A stretch of DNA of 64,000 nucleotides from Ooceraea biroi (lineage: Eukaryota; Arthropoda; Insecta; Hymenoptera; Formicidae): NCBI RefSeq assembly GCF_003672135.1, contig NC_039517.1:3162001-3226000 (forward strand), written 5' to 3'. Every line of letters begins with the position of its first letter. The first letter of the stretch is position 1. The notes below the pieces were generated by a model. The model worked only from the letters and a program-made list of their open reading frames with translations, had not been told where the DNA came from and did not search any database. This document shows, one piece after another, positions 1 through 10,940 of this stretch. The translations under genes and the position numbers were made by a program.

Positions 1-644
1 CTACGGTGCAGCGTTCGGGACGAGCACCGAGAATCGACGCCGACGCGCGTGAAAACGGGCGTCGCGGCGATTGTCCGCGGCCGACGGACGAACTGAATCC
101 CCGTGTGTTCCTGACTGTGCTCTGGGACGATATCCGCGCGCGCTGTCCGGACCCGGCGCGGTCTATGTACGGCGCCGCACGCGGCGTAGAAAATCACGGT
201 TACCGCTGCCAAATCTTTCGGCAACGTCCACCGAGGACGGACTGACTCTTTATATACCAAACGGCTACGAAAATAGGAAGAGCAAACTGACGTGGGGTGG
301 TCGCGGTTCACGTGAGCCGCGCGCGTCTCTGCCGGCCATCTGACCGCTAACCAGGTTTAACCAGGATGTGTTTGCGAGGCGTGACAGACGGATTCCGTCG
401 TCAGCTGCCTTTCGCGGTTTGGCTCGTAAATTAGAGGGTACGCGGCGCTCGTGCACGCATTCATTATCACAAGGAGCATGGAAAATTCGCGCCGCAGTTT
501 TCCCGATACCTGCAATCTCGACGTACAGCGCACGCTTTACGATAAGATCATTTTAAATTATTTTAATCGAACTCGTTAGGTGTCTGACGCTGCGACAATC
601 GTACGTAAACTGGTTCTGCCGGGATCACGCAGGATCATGTGCCA

Positions 645-1354
645 TTAAGGGGGGAGCCTGCTTTAGAACGCTGAAAATAAGGTATAATTTTACGAAGTTT
701 TTGGGAGAAACTATACAGCGGATCATTATAAAACTTTGATGCATTTATTAGTACATGTTTAAAGATAAAAAAATTATTTTTTTATTTGAATATATCGCCT
801 GTAGAGCTCGTCCTGGAGGCATTGTAAATTGGTGAGCATTCTCCTGCCCCCAAATTTCATCCAAACTGAAAAATTGAAATATTTTCTCGTTATTTATGAA
901 TTCCCATCGTCGATGAACCTTTAATATTCATAAAAACATTAAGTTGAACAATTATTTTTGCATGAAAAAGTTCAAAAACTTTGCCTAAAAATCGTACTTT
1001 TGTGTTCGAAGCTCCACCATTTTGGCACTTTTCAACTTTTTTCTTCTCTCTTTGGTTCATCGACGATGGGAATTCGTAAATAACGAGAAGATATTTCAAT
1101 TTTTCAGTTTAGACGAAATTTGGAGGCAGGAGAATGCTCACCAATTTGCAATGCCGGCGACGCGGCTGCACTAAGATTTCTCCAGGACGACCTCTACAGG
1201 CGATATATTCAAATCAAAAAATAATTTTTTTCATCCTTAAACATGTACTAATAAATGCATCAAAGTTTTATAATGATCCGCTGTATAGTTTCTCCAAAAA
1301 CAATTCGTAAAATATACCTTATTTTCAGCGTTCTAAAGCAGGCTCCCCCCTTAA
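645..1354. mobile_element. TTAA-flanked foldback element (family B), single copy
   Basis: The element begins TTAAGGGGGGAGCCTGC and ends GCAGGCTCCCCCCTTAA. The whole ~710 bp folds back on itself: the left arm and the reverse complement of the right arm match over most of their length, including the inner stretch around GAATTCCCATCGTCGATGAA near 900-920 and its reverse complement near 1058-1077. No transposase is encoded. TTAA at both edges is the target-site signature of piggyBac-like transposases; the family assignment beyond that is inference. The 69-aa open frame on the minus strand is a by-product of the hairpin and is probably not a gene. Confidence 0.8.
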
Positions 1355-3169
1355 GCAATTCTCGAGCCTCTGCAGCATCATTTTCATCGCGTCGTGAAGC
1401 TGAGATATTCTTGAGTTGTCGATGGTTAGGCGTTCCAGAAATAAACGCGTCCTTTGCTGTGCAGGAGCTCCCATCCTCTTGCTTACTTGTCTTACGACTT
1501 AGCGTTAGAATCAATATAATGAATGAAGCTAGTGAAGCGCGCGCGCGTGTTTGTGTGGGCATGAACAATTCATACCTAAAAATAAATGAGAGGCTTGAAT
1601 GATCGACAAACATTTATCCATCAATTTAAGCGGATTGTTAAACATGAAATATTCACCCTGAAATTTATTCATTTTTTCTCTATGCTGCCAAGTTGGGCTG
1701 GGTGACGTCACTATTATGTAAGCAAACGTTTGTTGCGTCTGAGCCAACTCTACAACGCACACATGAATTCGTTCCGATTCAGAAGCGTGTAGTTAAAATT
1801 CCGACGACCGTCCACGCCTAATCCACACGTGTTTCGGCCGCTCATTTCGGAAACTAGAAACGATAAGAGGAAGGCGCGTATCCGTAACGTGCGCCGGTGC
1901 ACCGCGGCGTCTCGCGTGCAACGCACTCGTACGAAGGCCGCTCGGTTGCTCCTTTCCGATTATATACACCTCCATGCCGGGGGCAGCCTCGTGGGCCTCA
2001 TTGGCATGAATTCGGCGTCTATTTTCGTCGCGGCGCTTCGGCGAAAGCGCGTAGAGCGTTCTCGCCGCGATACAAAGCAGCAGGATTTTGTACCGCGCGC
2101 AACTCCGGTTCCCATCGTGCTCCGTTATGTTAACGGGGTTGTGTCCGATTCAAGACGCGATATTAAACTAAGAAAGTTTATATTTACGTAAATTAAAGAA
2201 AGGAACCCGAGCTGCGAAACGTGTATTATAAAATTTCAAGAAGATATCGCGAAAGATGGGTTTCCTAGCTATTTTTTCAAGTTGCTTTCTCTGTCCTTCT
2301 AGAGTAGCAAAAATTTGAAGGAAATTAAATTAACAACTGTTTGAAAGTTCCAGATTATGTTTTAGATAAATATGTGATCATTCCAATTTTTCTACAATTA
2401 TAATTAATTAATTTCTACAATTTCTGCTAGTTTTATAGAAAATTCTGGTATTCATTATTAAGCGTGGGAAGATTTTCAAGATTTCGCGTAATCTAGGAAA
2501 ATAGTCGGGCGAGTTGAAAGCACGTGACTGTTCCACGTGACGAGCGCCGTTGTGTCACGAACTCTACATTAATCAAGTGATGAAACGGAAATCCCGAAAA
2601 GTAATCGCGGACATAGGGTAGTCACTAATCACTGGCAGGAAAAAGGAAGGGATAAAGCGATATCGAAATGGGGGAACTAAGCGGCCAAGGCCTTGAAGGC
2701 TAATCGTGCATGGTCGTTGAATCATTAGCGGCGAAATATGTATATTGGTTGCACGAGCAAACGTCCGAACAAGATAACGCGATTCGTGACAGTCGTTAAA
2801 TGTACACTGATATTGAGTAATCGTCTAAATTGCCGTCTGGCACATATATTACTTTTCCGCGTAGTATTGTTTCGCATGCGCATAATAAGCGGCACTGAAA
2901 GTGCCTGCGGTATCTTTTTGCGTCGTTTAGTGGTACCAAGAAAGCGCCATATTTAAGGAAGGTCCTTGAAAAAGTAGTAGACGTCAGTAACAGATGACGT
3001 AAAGTTGATTTTACTCCAAAAGAACGAGAAACCCGTGTAGACGATGTTAAAATAGGAAATTCCAATGCTACGACGAAGGCGTTTTTTAAAGACACTTTTA
3101 CAATTATTATAAAAACTGTTCTTTAATTTCATGCTGGATTAGATTAACGAAGTCTTCACTGTGCACCGT

Positions 3170-3830
3170 TAAAAATTGTGCGTCCATATGTTAACATTTT
3201 CTTGTGTTGCCATGTTTTGATTACTACTTCAATGTAAAATTAACATACAACTGATGTTATTATTTTTATAACAATTTTATATGTTACATTAATGTTAACT
3301 TCATAACTTAACATTTTGTGTATGTCTCTTAGAAATGGAATATTATTTCAAATGCTTTTAACACAATAATTTTAAACAATCAACATGTCACAAAGTCAGT
3401 TTAACATTCTAAAAGAAGTTAAAGTAAATCTTCAAATAATCATGAACTTTGACATATAAAATAATCAAATTTACTAAAATTAAATGTTTCTATCAAAAAT
3501 AATTTAAGTTGAAATAATTACTATCATGTGTTAATATAACATAAAAAGTAAATGTTCATATTGTACGAACGAAAATGTTCTATCAACTTTTCTGATGAGT
3601 TATTGTAACTTCTCTTCCATGTAGTTTTCAATTACTTTGTATGTTATTTTTACATCACACTTAAAGTTACAATAACAAAAATAAATGCAAAGTATTGTGT
3701 TAATTACTTAACATTTCTAGTTTGTCAAGAAGTAACATATGACGAATGAGTCACTTTAACTTAAAATTTAGAGTGGACTTTCTGGGACATGCAAAAAATG
3801 TTAAAATTAACATTTTATTTTTTACTGTGC
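3170..3830. repeat. AT-rich block with dispersed GTTAACAT-like motifs
   Basis: About 650 bp of strongly AT-rich sequence contains many TTAACAT/ATGTTAA motifs in both orientations and no usable open frame. The partner block lies near 46578-47238. The edges carry related but imperfect words (GTGCACCGTTAAAAA on the left; TTTTTTACTGTGC on the right), which could be decayed inverted ends of a non-autonomous element. That is a weak inference. Confidence 0.35.
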
Positions 3831-6829
3831 GAGCATTCGATTCTGCGCTTCTCTTAAGCGAGTAGAAATCTGCGTAGCGACACACGAGATCAAAATTGAC
3901 GAGATTTAATTGAACTTCGCGCGCGGTGCAGATTGGTCTTTGGACCAATCGAACGCGACAATGTGATTCTCATCAAGAGGCTGATCAGCGCTAACGCGCA
4001 TCGAATTGCTGCGTAGATTACATTTCGCTGGGTTAAATCATCAATAAGCGACCAGGTCGAAATATAAAGCAGCGTTAACGAGCGAGTCCCGAATCGTAAA
4101 TCGGCGTAATGGACTGCTCTACTGGACAAAATTGCGCCGTATTAGAGGTCGTGGCTTTTGCGTTCCTTTCGGCACGAAGCATGTGACTTGAATGACGCAA
4201 TAATGGCGAATTGCAGGGTCCGGCGTGAATGCGATCGCGCCGCTCCTCTGACCCGCGTGTCCATCTGCGTTCATTCTCTAATGCGAATCAGCAGCAGCGG
4301 CAGCCGTCGGCGGCGGCAGCGAAATAATGAATTGACAAATCTGACGGCAACGTCACATCCTCATCCCGGCAAACGGTACGTTACGCACGCCTGCACCCGC
4401 GTGGGAGTCTCGCGCTCTTGCTCCTGCGCTGCCCCTGAATTATACGGCGTCGTATATCGTACGGCAGTGTCTCTCAAGCGAGATGCTTCATCGGAATTTC
4501 AAGAATTGTCCCCGATTTTATCTAATCAGTAGGTTCAAACAGAAGTTTTACGAAAAAATTTGGATTACTCATTATGACGCCACATGTTGGCTCGTGATGT
4601 CAGGAAGAAGGAATTAAATGAACTTTTGTCCCGTACAATTGAAATAAATTTCCACTAGTTGATAACGTCGCTGATTTGAATTGATTGTTCTGGTTAAAGT
4701 CCAGTCAAAGTCAAGAGGCTTAGTCTCGGAATCAGATCTGTGCAATTATGTCCTGTCGGCAGAAATAATGATGCTGCGGACGTCTGAAAGAGCAATAAAC
4801 GTCCCAGTGGATTAGACGTAATTTTATACGCTCGAAATAACTTCGCGTTTCGGTTTTTGCTTGTGCAACTTTTTCCTCTAGTCTCCGGCACTTCTACTTC
4901 CGTCATTTATGATTAATCTTGATTAACCTGGGTCCTTATATAATGGCCGGCGTAAAAAACGATCCATACCTAAGTAAACGTTTCACGGCATACATATACA
5001 CGTGCATATGTAGGTAAATACATGTACATGTACATGTGTGTGCTCTGAATTCTACATACATTACACGATTATTTGCGTAATTATGCAGATTCCTATCAAT
5101 TGCTCCATCCAACATGCATGATACATGCCTTTCAAATTTCAAAAAACGGCCATTAAAACAATGTCGGATATTTTTGGAATATCGCGTATCGCGAGATCCG
5201 ACTCGCGTGACTTCCGTTTCTCGAACACTGAACTCCCAAAGCTCAGTAACTGGAACTGGGCACGCGCACTCATACCCGCGAAACTTAATTGGATGCGAAG
5301 TAGGTGATCTCATATTAATAGACTCTAGCGTGAATCATCATAAATCCCGTGTATGCTATCGGACGTGCAACTTGCCGTAACATTTTTGCACGTGACGCAA
5401 CTTATCTGACGTATGTAAATGACAAAAAGTGTGCAATGAATGGAATGCGTGGATATATTATCTCAGCATAATTACGAGGAAAAAAAAGAACATATGCATG
5501 AGGAAACATGAGCCTTCGCTATCGAGACTGGCGCCTAGAACTGGCGCGACGTTTCGCTACGGGGATGGAAACTAGCTACGCATATGTTTCAAGTTTCTAG
5601 CTTTGCAGGAAAAGGAAAGACGACACGAACTTGCTGGTCAAAGCTATCGCGATCGTGAGCGGCTGAAAGAGCATCGGGTGTAAACCCGACGGAGTAGCAG
5701 ACAAGGACGAAGAGGGGGACTGGAAAGAGGGGATGACGGGGTACGATATGGGGAGAACGGAAGGAAGAAGGGGAAACGCGATGGGAAAGAAAAAGAGAGA
5801 GGAACAGAGAAAGATAGGAAGAGGAAAGGTGTCGGTTGAGGAAATTTCCATGACGCGGTGTACCGGTGTCGCGCGACTTGCCATTGTCGCCGAACACATT
5901 ATGAAATAAAAGACCGAAGCAGGCGATTTGGGTCGCTTAGCCATTAGCGACATCGAAAACTCTTCATTGAAATGGAACCGATCCTCCGCCATTTTTGGAG
6001 AACTTTTGAATGGGAGCGGGAACAGCGGGGCATGAATACAAAAATTCAGAGGAGGATCAAGTAGAGCGCAAAACAACGTTTTGCGAACGTTGAGCTTGCA
6101 ATATCATGGAACTCGCAATTTTGCAACTTCGCGGTTTTCAGAAAGTTTGATACCAGCTAATGCCTTGTTATACGGTTCCCTCGCCTGCAATTCATGTGCA
6201 GAAACAAGAAATAACTGCGTATCTATTCCCGGGTTAAATTTAACTCGTGAGACGACCGTCGTGCACACAGTTTGTTCACCGCGTGGCATCGATCGCCGAT
6301 GCAAAGTCAACGCACGGCCAGTGAGTCTCGAGGAAAACCACCTTCGTCGTCAATCGATCGAGGTCATAATAGAAACTAGACGCTCCGATCAGGTGCGATA
6401 ACAAAAAACTTCCTTTTATATGACGCGTCTTTATCGCGTATCTTTCCGAATTTAGAAATTAAACTTGGAAAGCTCGTGCAGAGCTGTGCGCGAGCGTAAA
6501 AATGTCACGGTAGAAAGCCAAACGTTATCGTGTTTTAAATAACTCCGTGCGCGTGGTTTCGCGAAGGTTCACCGCCGAAAATACGTCTTTACATCACGAC
6601 CGACTTTCACGGCGCGTCCGCTCGGCTAAAAAAATCTTACGCGCGGCAGCAGAATCGTTTTGCGCCGCTCAGAAAAACCCGATTCGCACGCGTGCAAGTC
6701 GCGTAGACCAGGCCGGACGGTGGTTTCTACAAACGGGCGTACTTGACGCACCTTATCGCGCGACTTCTCATAAAGTATACCGGTTTCTTTTTTCAAGGCG
6801 ATGGTACATCCGGCGCGTTTATCGCGCCG

Positions 6830-6929
6830 NNNNNNNNNNNNNNNNNNNNNNNNNNNNNNNNNNNNNNNNNNNNNNNNNNNNNNNNNNNNNNNNNNNNNNN
6901 NNNNNNNNNNNNNNNNNNNNNNNNNNNNN
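6830..6929. other. Assembly gap, exactly 100 N
   Basis: One hundred consecutive N follow directly on the last base of duplicate copy 1. A round 100 is the usual placeholder for a scaffold join of unknown size, so distance and adjacency across this point should not be trusted. Confidence 0.98.
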
Positions 6930-6986
6930 AGCATCTCGTGACCAGCGCAGATCACTCACTGACACACACAGGCAATGAACGAAAGA

Positions 6987-7262
6987 TTGAAAAAAATCGA
7001 ACGATTAAAAAAATCGAACGATTAAAAAAATCGAACGATAAAAAAAATCGAACGATTAAAAAAATCGAAAGATTAAAAAAATCGAAAGATTAAAAAATCG
7101 AACGATTAAAAAATCGAACGATTAAAAAAATCGAACGATTAAAAAAATCGAAAGATTAAAAAATCGAAAGATTAAAAAATCGAACGATTAAAAAAATCGA
7201 CGATAAAAAAATCGAAAGATAAAAAAATCGAACGATTAAAAAATCGAACGATTAAAAAAATT
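6987..7262. repeat. Short tandem repeat (~15-17 bp unit) beside the gap
   Basis: About 17 tandem copies of AAAAAATCGAACGATT-type units, with small variants such as ATCGAAAGATT and ATCGACGATAA, fill this stretch immediately right of the N gap. Each unit contains the near-palindrome AATCGAACGATT. The array is a plausible reason for the assembly break here. No gene is visible. Confidence 0.9.
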
Positions 7263-8064
7263 TTAACAATGGGACGTTTCGTTTCAGAGAGATCAATTGT
7301 GCAAGCAAGAAGCGACGTCGCAAGTCACATAATTCCCACTCGTGGATACAGTCTACGTGCAGCACGGCGTAAAATACGGGAGATGACAGTCGCGTTGCGA
7401 CATATAAAGTGGATTGCATCCTTCAACCGCGTTCACGATAGACAGTCTTAAATGGTCGTTTAACACACATTGCCCGTTATATCAGGTATAATCACGCACC
7501 GTCGTGCAGCCGCGTACCACGATAACAGGCCGGATGTATGGAGATAGAGAGCGAATTACGGCGTTCAAATCATCCACATTACGATCGAGGTCGTGCGCGC
7601 GCGAGCGGCACTCGCGAAACTTTTCCATCTCGTGAGGGGCGCTACCGTAACGAGTTTATCGCCGACGACACGACGTAATCTACGAAACATAAAACAGAGA
7701 CTTGAAATGGAAGAAATAAAACAAAAATAAAAGGTTGAAATCAAAATCGTCGAGATTTTTATAGCGAGGTCCCAGCAGACGCCGTTAAACAATTCTCGGG
7801 ATTAATTCATCGATAGCTTTCGGAAAATCTCGAGTCGCTCATCTTCGCTTGCAACCATGACTCGTATCTCGATTTCAATTGTTACAAAAAAGCGCGCGAA
7901 AAATTGCGCTGTGCAGATGATGGAAAAGTCTTGCGCGAAACAACAGTAAAGAATATAATAATAAGGAAAGGACTATGTAACGATACGACAAGGATACCAA
8001 ACACTTGTGTTGAACATCATACTGTAAATCAGAGTAATCAGAGTCAATATATACGTGTATCAAA
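7263..8064. other. Unassigned non-coding stretch
   Basis: Open frames here are short (75 aa or less) and resemble no family I recognise. There is no splice-consistent coding pattern, RNA gene or repeat visible apart from ordinary AT/CpG variation. If the Mnt gene at 10278-10581 continues leftwards, this could be part of one of its introns. Confidence 0.4.
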
Positions 8065-8821
8065 TCCCAAGCAGCACACATTGATTTCGAAACCGTTTCA
8101 TAAACGTTTTGCCGTAACGTTTCATAACCATTTTTTTGAAACGTTTATTTAGGAGAAAAATGTCCAACGAAAAAACGTTTCGGCAAAAAAACGTTTCAGA
8201 AACCATCAGAAAAATATTTATCAATTCTATATATCAGTGCCTCAAAGATAGACAGAGTTAAGTCACATTTTTGTAAAAACTACATTTTTATATTTTATGA
8301 ATTACTCTCTAAATTTCATGTAGTGGAATCTCACTCTTTTGAAATATCACTTCAAGTAATAGTGATCTCAAAAGTTTCAAAAGAAAAGAAGAAGAAAAGA
8401 GTATTGGATCGGTTTTCCGGATGGTTATTCATAAGGTGATAACACAAATGTTACTTGCGAGAACGTCACATCTGGCCTGGCCATCTATCGGTCGCTTGGT
8501 GAATCAGAGGTGGGAATCACACACACTTGTGTTGATTTTTGTCTCTTGTTCCATAATCGAGTACATTGAAACGTATGATGTAAAAATAATTAATACTCGC
8601 AAAGTAAGTAGAAATTACTATTTTTCTATATTAATTATATAATTTCAAATCAATTTAATAAAACACATTTTTCGTTTCTGTGGAAAGGTGAAAAATACGT
8701 TTTTAAAATTGAGGTCTAAAAACGGTTTCTATTTAAACCGTTTCTTAAATGGTACTTTATGTTTCTTAGACATTAGATACGTCTAAGAAACATATATTAG
8801 GCTAACATGCGCTGCCTGGGA
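8065..8821. mobile_element. MITE-like element with TCCCA-GCAGC inverted ends
   Basis: The left end TCCCAAGCAGCACACATT and the reverse complement of the right end TCCCAGGCAGCGCATGTT match at most positions, giving ~18-bp imperfect terminal inverted repeats 757 bp apart. The interior repeats AACGTTTC/GAAACG words in both orientations near 8090-8200 and again near 8695-8750. No transposase frame is present. The superfamily is not determined because no clear target-site duplication is visible. Confidence 0.5.
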
Positions 8822-8912
8822 TGTAATTGTTTAACCACGAAGACGAGAGACAACATGAAATGAGAAGACACCCAGTGTCAGCACGAAAGAGAGAGGGCGA
8901 GAGGAAGAAGAA

Positions 8913-8916
<4 letters not shown>
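8822..8916. other. Short non-coding stretch before the GA repeat
   Basis: Purine-rich sequence grading into the GA microsatellite. Nothing else is visible. Confidence 0.4.

Positions 8917-8997
<81 letters not shown>
8917..8997. repeat. (GA)n microsatellite, ~80 bp
   Basis: About 40 uninterrupted GA dinucleotides, preceded by an imperfect purine-rich run from about 8885. The apparent Arg-Glu and Ser-Leu repeat frames across it are trivial translations of the microsatellite. Confidence 0.97.
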
Positions 8998-8998
<1 letters not shown>

Positions 8999-10277
8999 AC
9001 CTAACGGCCGCGCGCACGAGTAGATGGCGTACTCGTGAATGAAGCGCGAGTGGCAGTTGCGCCGTAGTTTCCAGAGTCAGTGACCGGGTTGCCTCCCTCC
9101 CTTCTTGCAAGTGAACACGCGCGGTACCCCGAGTTTACTTCCACCAATCCTCTCCGCTCGCCCCTCTGCATTTCTCGGTCGCTTCACCTTTCCCTCCCTG
9201 TTGCCCATGACGATTGGACCTCGACGTGGATACCCTTACGGCATTTCTCCATCTCCCACCCAATTCGTCAGACTTCCGCCACTCTCCGAGATTTTCCGTC
9301 CCCCGTCCCGGCTGACCCTCCCCCCTTCCTCCACCCATCTCCTCTCTCTTTTTTTCTTTCTTTTTTCCCTCTCCTTCGTCCTTCCTATGCAAGTAGCGTG
9401 AGCGCGTGCAAGTCGATTTTGTCACGAGTGTGCGAAAAAACGTCATATTAATCTAATTTTTTATCCTCTCTGCTTTCCTTTCCTTCACTTGATTTCCTAG
9501 CCCTTTGTCCTTTTTCACAGTTCCCTTAAGCGCTCTGCATCCGTGCATGTATCGACTTCAACCCTCGGACTAAATTTTCACAAAGATTGATCTGTGCAAT
9601 TTTTTATATTACATTAATGTACTTATGTAATGTACTTATATTACATTAATGTACTTTATGTCTTTTTTTTTAGCAAGAGTCTTGTGCGGTATTCCCGAAA
9701 AAATTTTACAGTGAGTTTGAGAGCATGAAAGAGAAACAATACGAGGTCTAAACAGATCGGTACTGAGATTGATTGTCCCGAAGTATATCAAACAGTACGC
9801 TAGAGTCTCCTTACTTTCTCCAAGTATTCGAGACGGTTGAGAAGCACTGCCACGAGGTAAATCGTACCTAATTTGGAGGCGACGAACGCGTTGGTCATTG
9901 CACGCATTTTGCGTGCGTGCCAATGCCTCTCGGTCAAAGTAGACGCGATTATGGACGACAAAGTAATGCTATTGCTTCCTTTCGTTGTTCATCACGCGCG
10001 TATCACGCAGCGACATCCTGCCTGCTCCGCGGACTAGGAAGTCAGTCGAAAAGGTATTTACGTCAAATCGCATCTACGCGGAGCTTTCGTTCACCGCTAG
10101 AAAAAATTTCTGTATCTTCCTGAAGCGTAGCGCCTACCGTTGTTAACAAGTTACTCGCAACTTTCGCATTTGTGTTCCGTCCGCGTCGCAACGCAATGGA
10201 ACGCAATGCCGCCGTCTTTTCATACATCGCGACGATGCGTCGTGAAAGGTCGTCGAGAAGCGGCGCATGATACTCAC
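8998..10277. other. Non-coding, pyrimidine-rich stretch; probable Mnt intron
   Basis: The region 9095-9400 is strongly C/T-rich and low in complexity. A small direct repeat of TTATATTACATTAATGTACT-type words lies at about 9604-9658. No exon with a bHLH-zipper pattern was found. It lies directly 3' (minus strand) of the donor at 10277, so it should be the intron that follows the Mnt exon. Confidence 0.45.
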
Positions 10278-10581
10278 CACGTGGTGGCTCCGTAGAAGCA
10301 TAAGTGTGATTGGAGTGGGGTGGTACAGACGCGAACGACTGTTGGTCGATGGAGGAGGAGGAGGAAGTGCTTGCGAGCCGCTCTCGCTTCTTCTCCTCCT
10401 GCTCGACATAGTAGGCCGCTTGTAGCAATGTTTCCAAGCTCATCCTGCGACCGGTATGCTGTTCCGTCACGGCAGACGTGGAGGGCAGGGGGAATCGGTG
10501 ATGGTGGTGGTGGTGGTGCTGTTGCGCCGGCTCTCTGTGCTCACGAACGCTCGCCGAATGATCCTGCTGACTCCGTCGCAT
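10278..10581 (-). CDS. Mnt: Max-binding protein Mnt, N-terminal exon only (partial)
   Basis: One minus-strand exon encodes about 101 residues and ends with a clean donor (CGTG|GTGAGT, phase 1). It contains MSLETLLQAAYYVEQEE, which matches the Sin3-interaction domain that opens Mnt proteins (vertebrate MNT begins at the equivalent Met). A His7 run (~residues 22-28), a Ser-rich patch and an Arg/Lys/Glu-rich segment flank it. Mnt is a nuclear bHLH-zipper repressor that pairs with Max, binds E-boxes and recruits Sin3-HDAC through this helix. Translation may start at 10581, at the internal Met at 10443 (the vertebrate-like start), or further upstream: the frame stays open to a possible acceptor near 10676. 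The bHLH-zipper exons should lie to the left, but none is visible before the N gap at 6929, so the gene is incomplete here. A Mad/Mxd relative is the alternative. Confidence 0.68.
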
Positions 10582-10940
10582 CGAACCGCCGGCGTTGCGG
10601 CGGCCGCCGACGCCGACGCCGCAGCCGCCGCCGGTTCCGGACGCCGGTGATAAATCGACAGGACTAAGTCGCAAACCTGGCCCCCTGCCCTCGCCGTTCT
10701 TTCACTGCGTGACTTGCCGCGTATGACGATCTACGTACGAAGAAGTATATTGTTAGTAAAGTTAATGTAGATTTAAACAAAAGTAATGATACTATCTAAC
10801 GACAATGGCAGTAAAAAGTAGATAGTAAAATAGTTATAGAAATTGACCAGTCACAGTCGGCTTCTTTTTTCACACTCTATTTGATTAGTCAATTTCTACC
10901 ATTTTATTCCCTGCCATCTTACTGCCATTGTAGAATGGCC
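10582..10940. other. Region upstream of the Mnt exon
   Basis: The first ~95 bp stay open in the Mnt frame (Gly/Ala-rich), followed leftwards on the minus strand by a candidate acceptor GGGGCCAG|GTTTGCG. The rest (about 10735-10940) is AT-rich and non-coding. Confidence 0.4.

Larger units (their letters stand above)
1..6829. repeat. Copy 1 of an ~6.8/8.3-kb near-identical duplication (partner 41948-50238)
   Basis: Base 1 matches base 41948 and base 6829 matches base 50238. The two copies run in the same orientation and are almost base-for-base identical. Visible differences are single-base indels (near 771, 4427, 5149, 5457, 5666 and 6664 of this copy), a few substitutions within the TTAA foldback element, and that element being single here but tandemly tripled in the partner (1461 bp extra there). 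No conserved protein was recognised in either copy; the open frames in it show no domain or splice pattern. The copy starts at the first base of the window and ends exactly at the N gap, so it behaves as a whole contig. It may be an allelic or duplicate contig rather than a true genomic duplication. Confidence 0.9.

Noticed and set aside
838..1099. A 69-aa open frame in each family B foldback element
   Set aside because: It lies across the hairpin arms and recurs only because the element is duplicated; no family match.
5597..6076. A 159-aa minus-strand open frame, also present at 49055-49486 in copy 2
   Set aside because: A one-base indel between the duplicate copies changes its end, and the sequence is low-complexity Ser/Leu/Phe/Pro-rich, so it is not behaving as a coding region.
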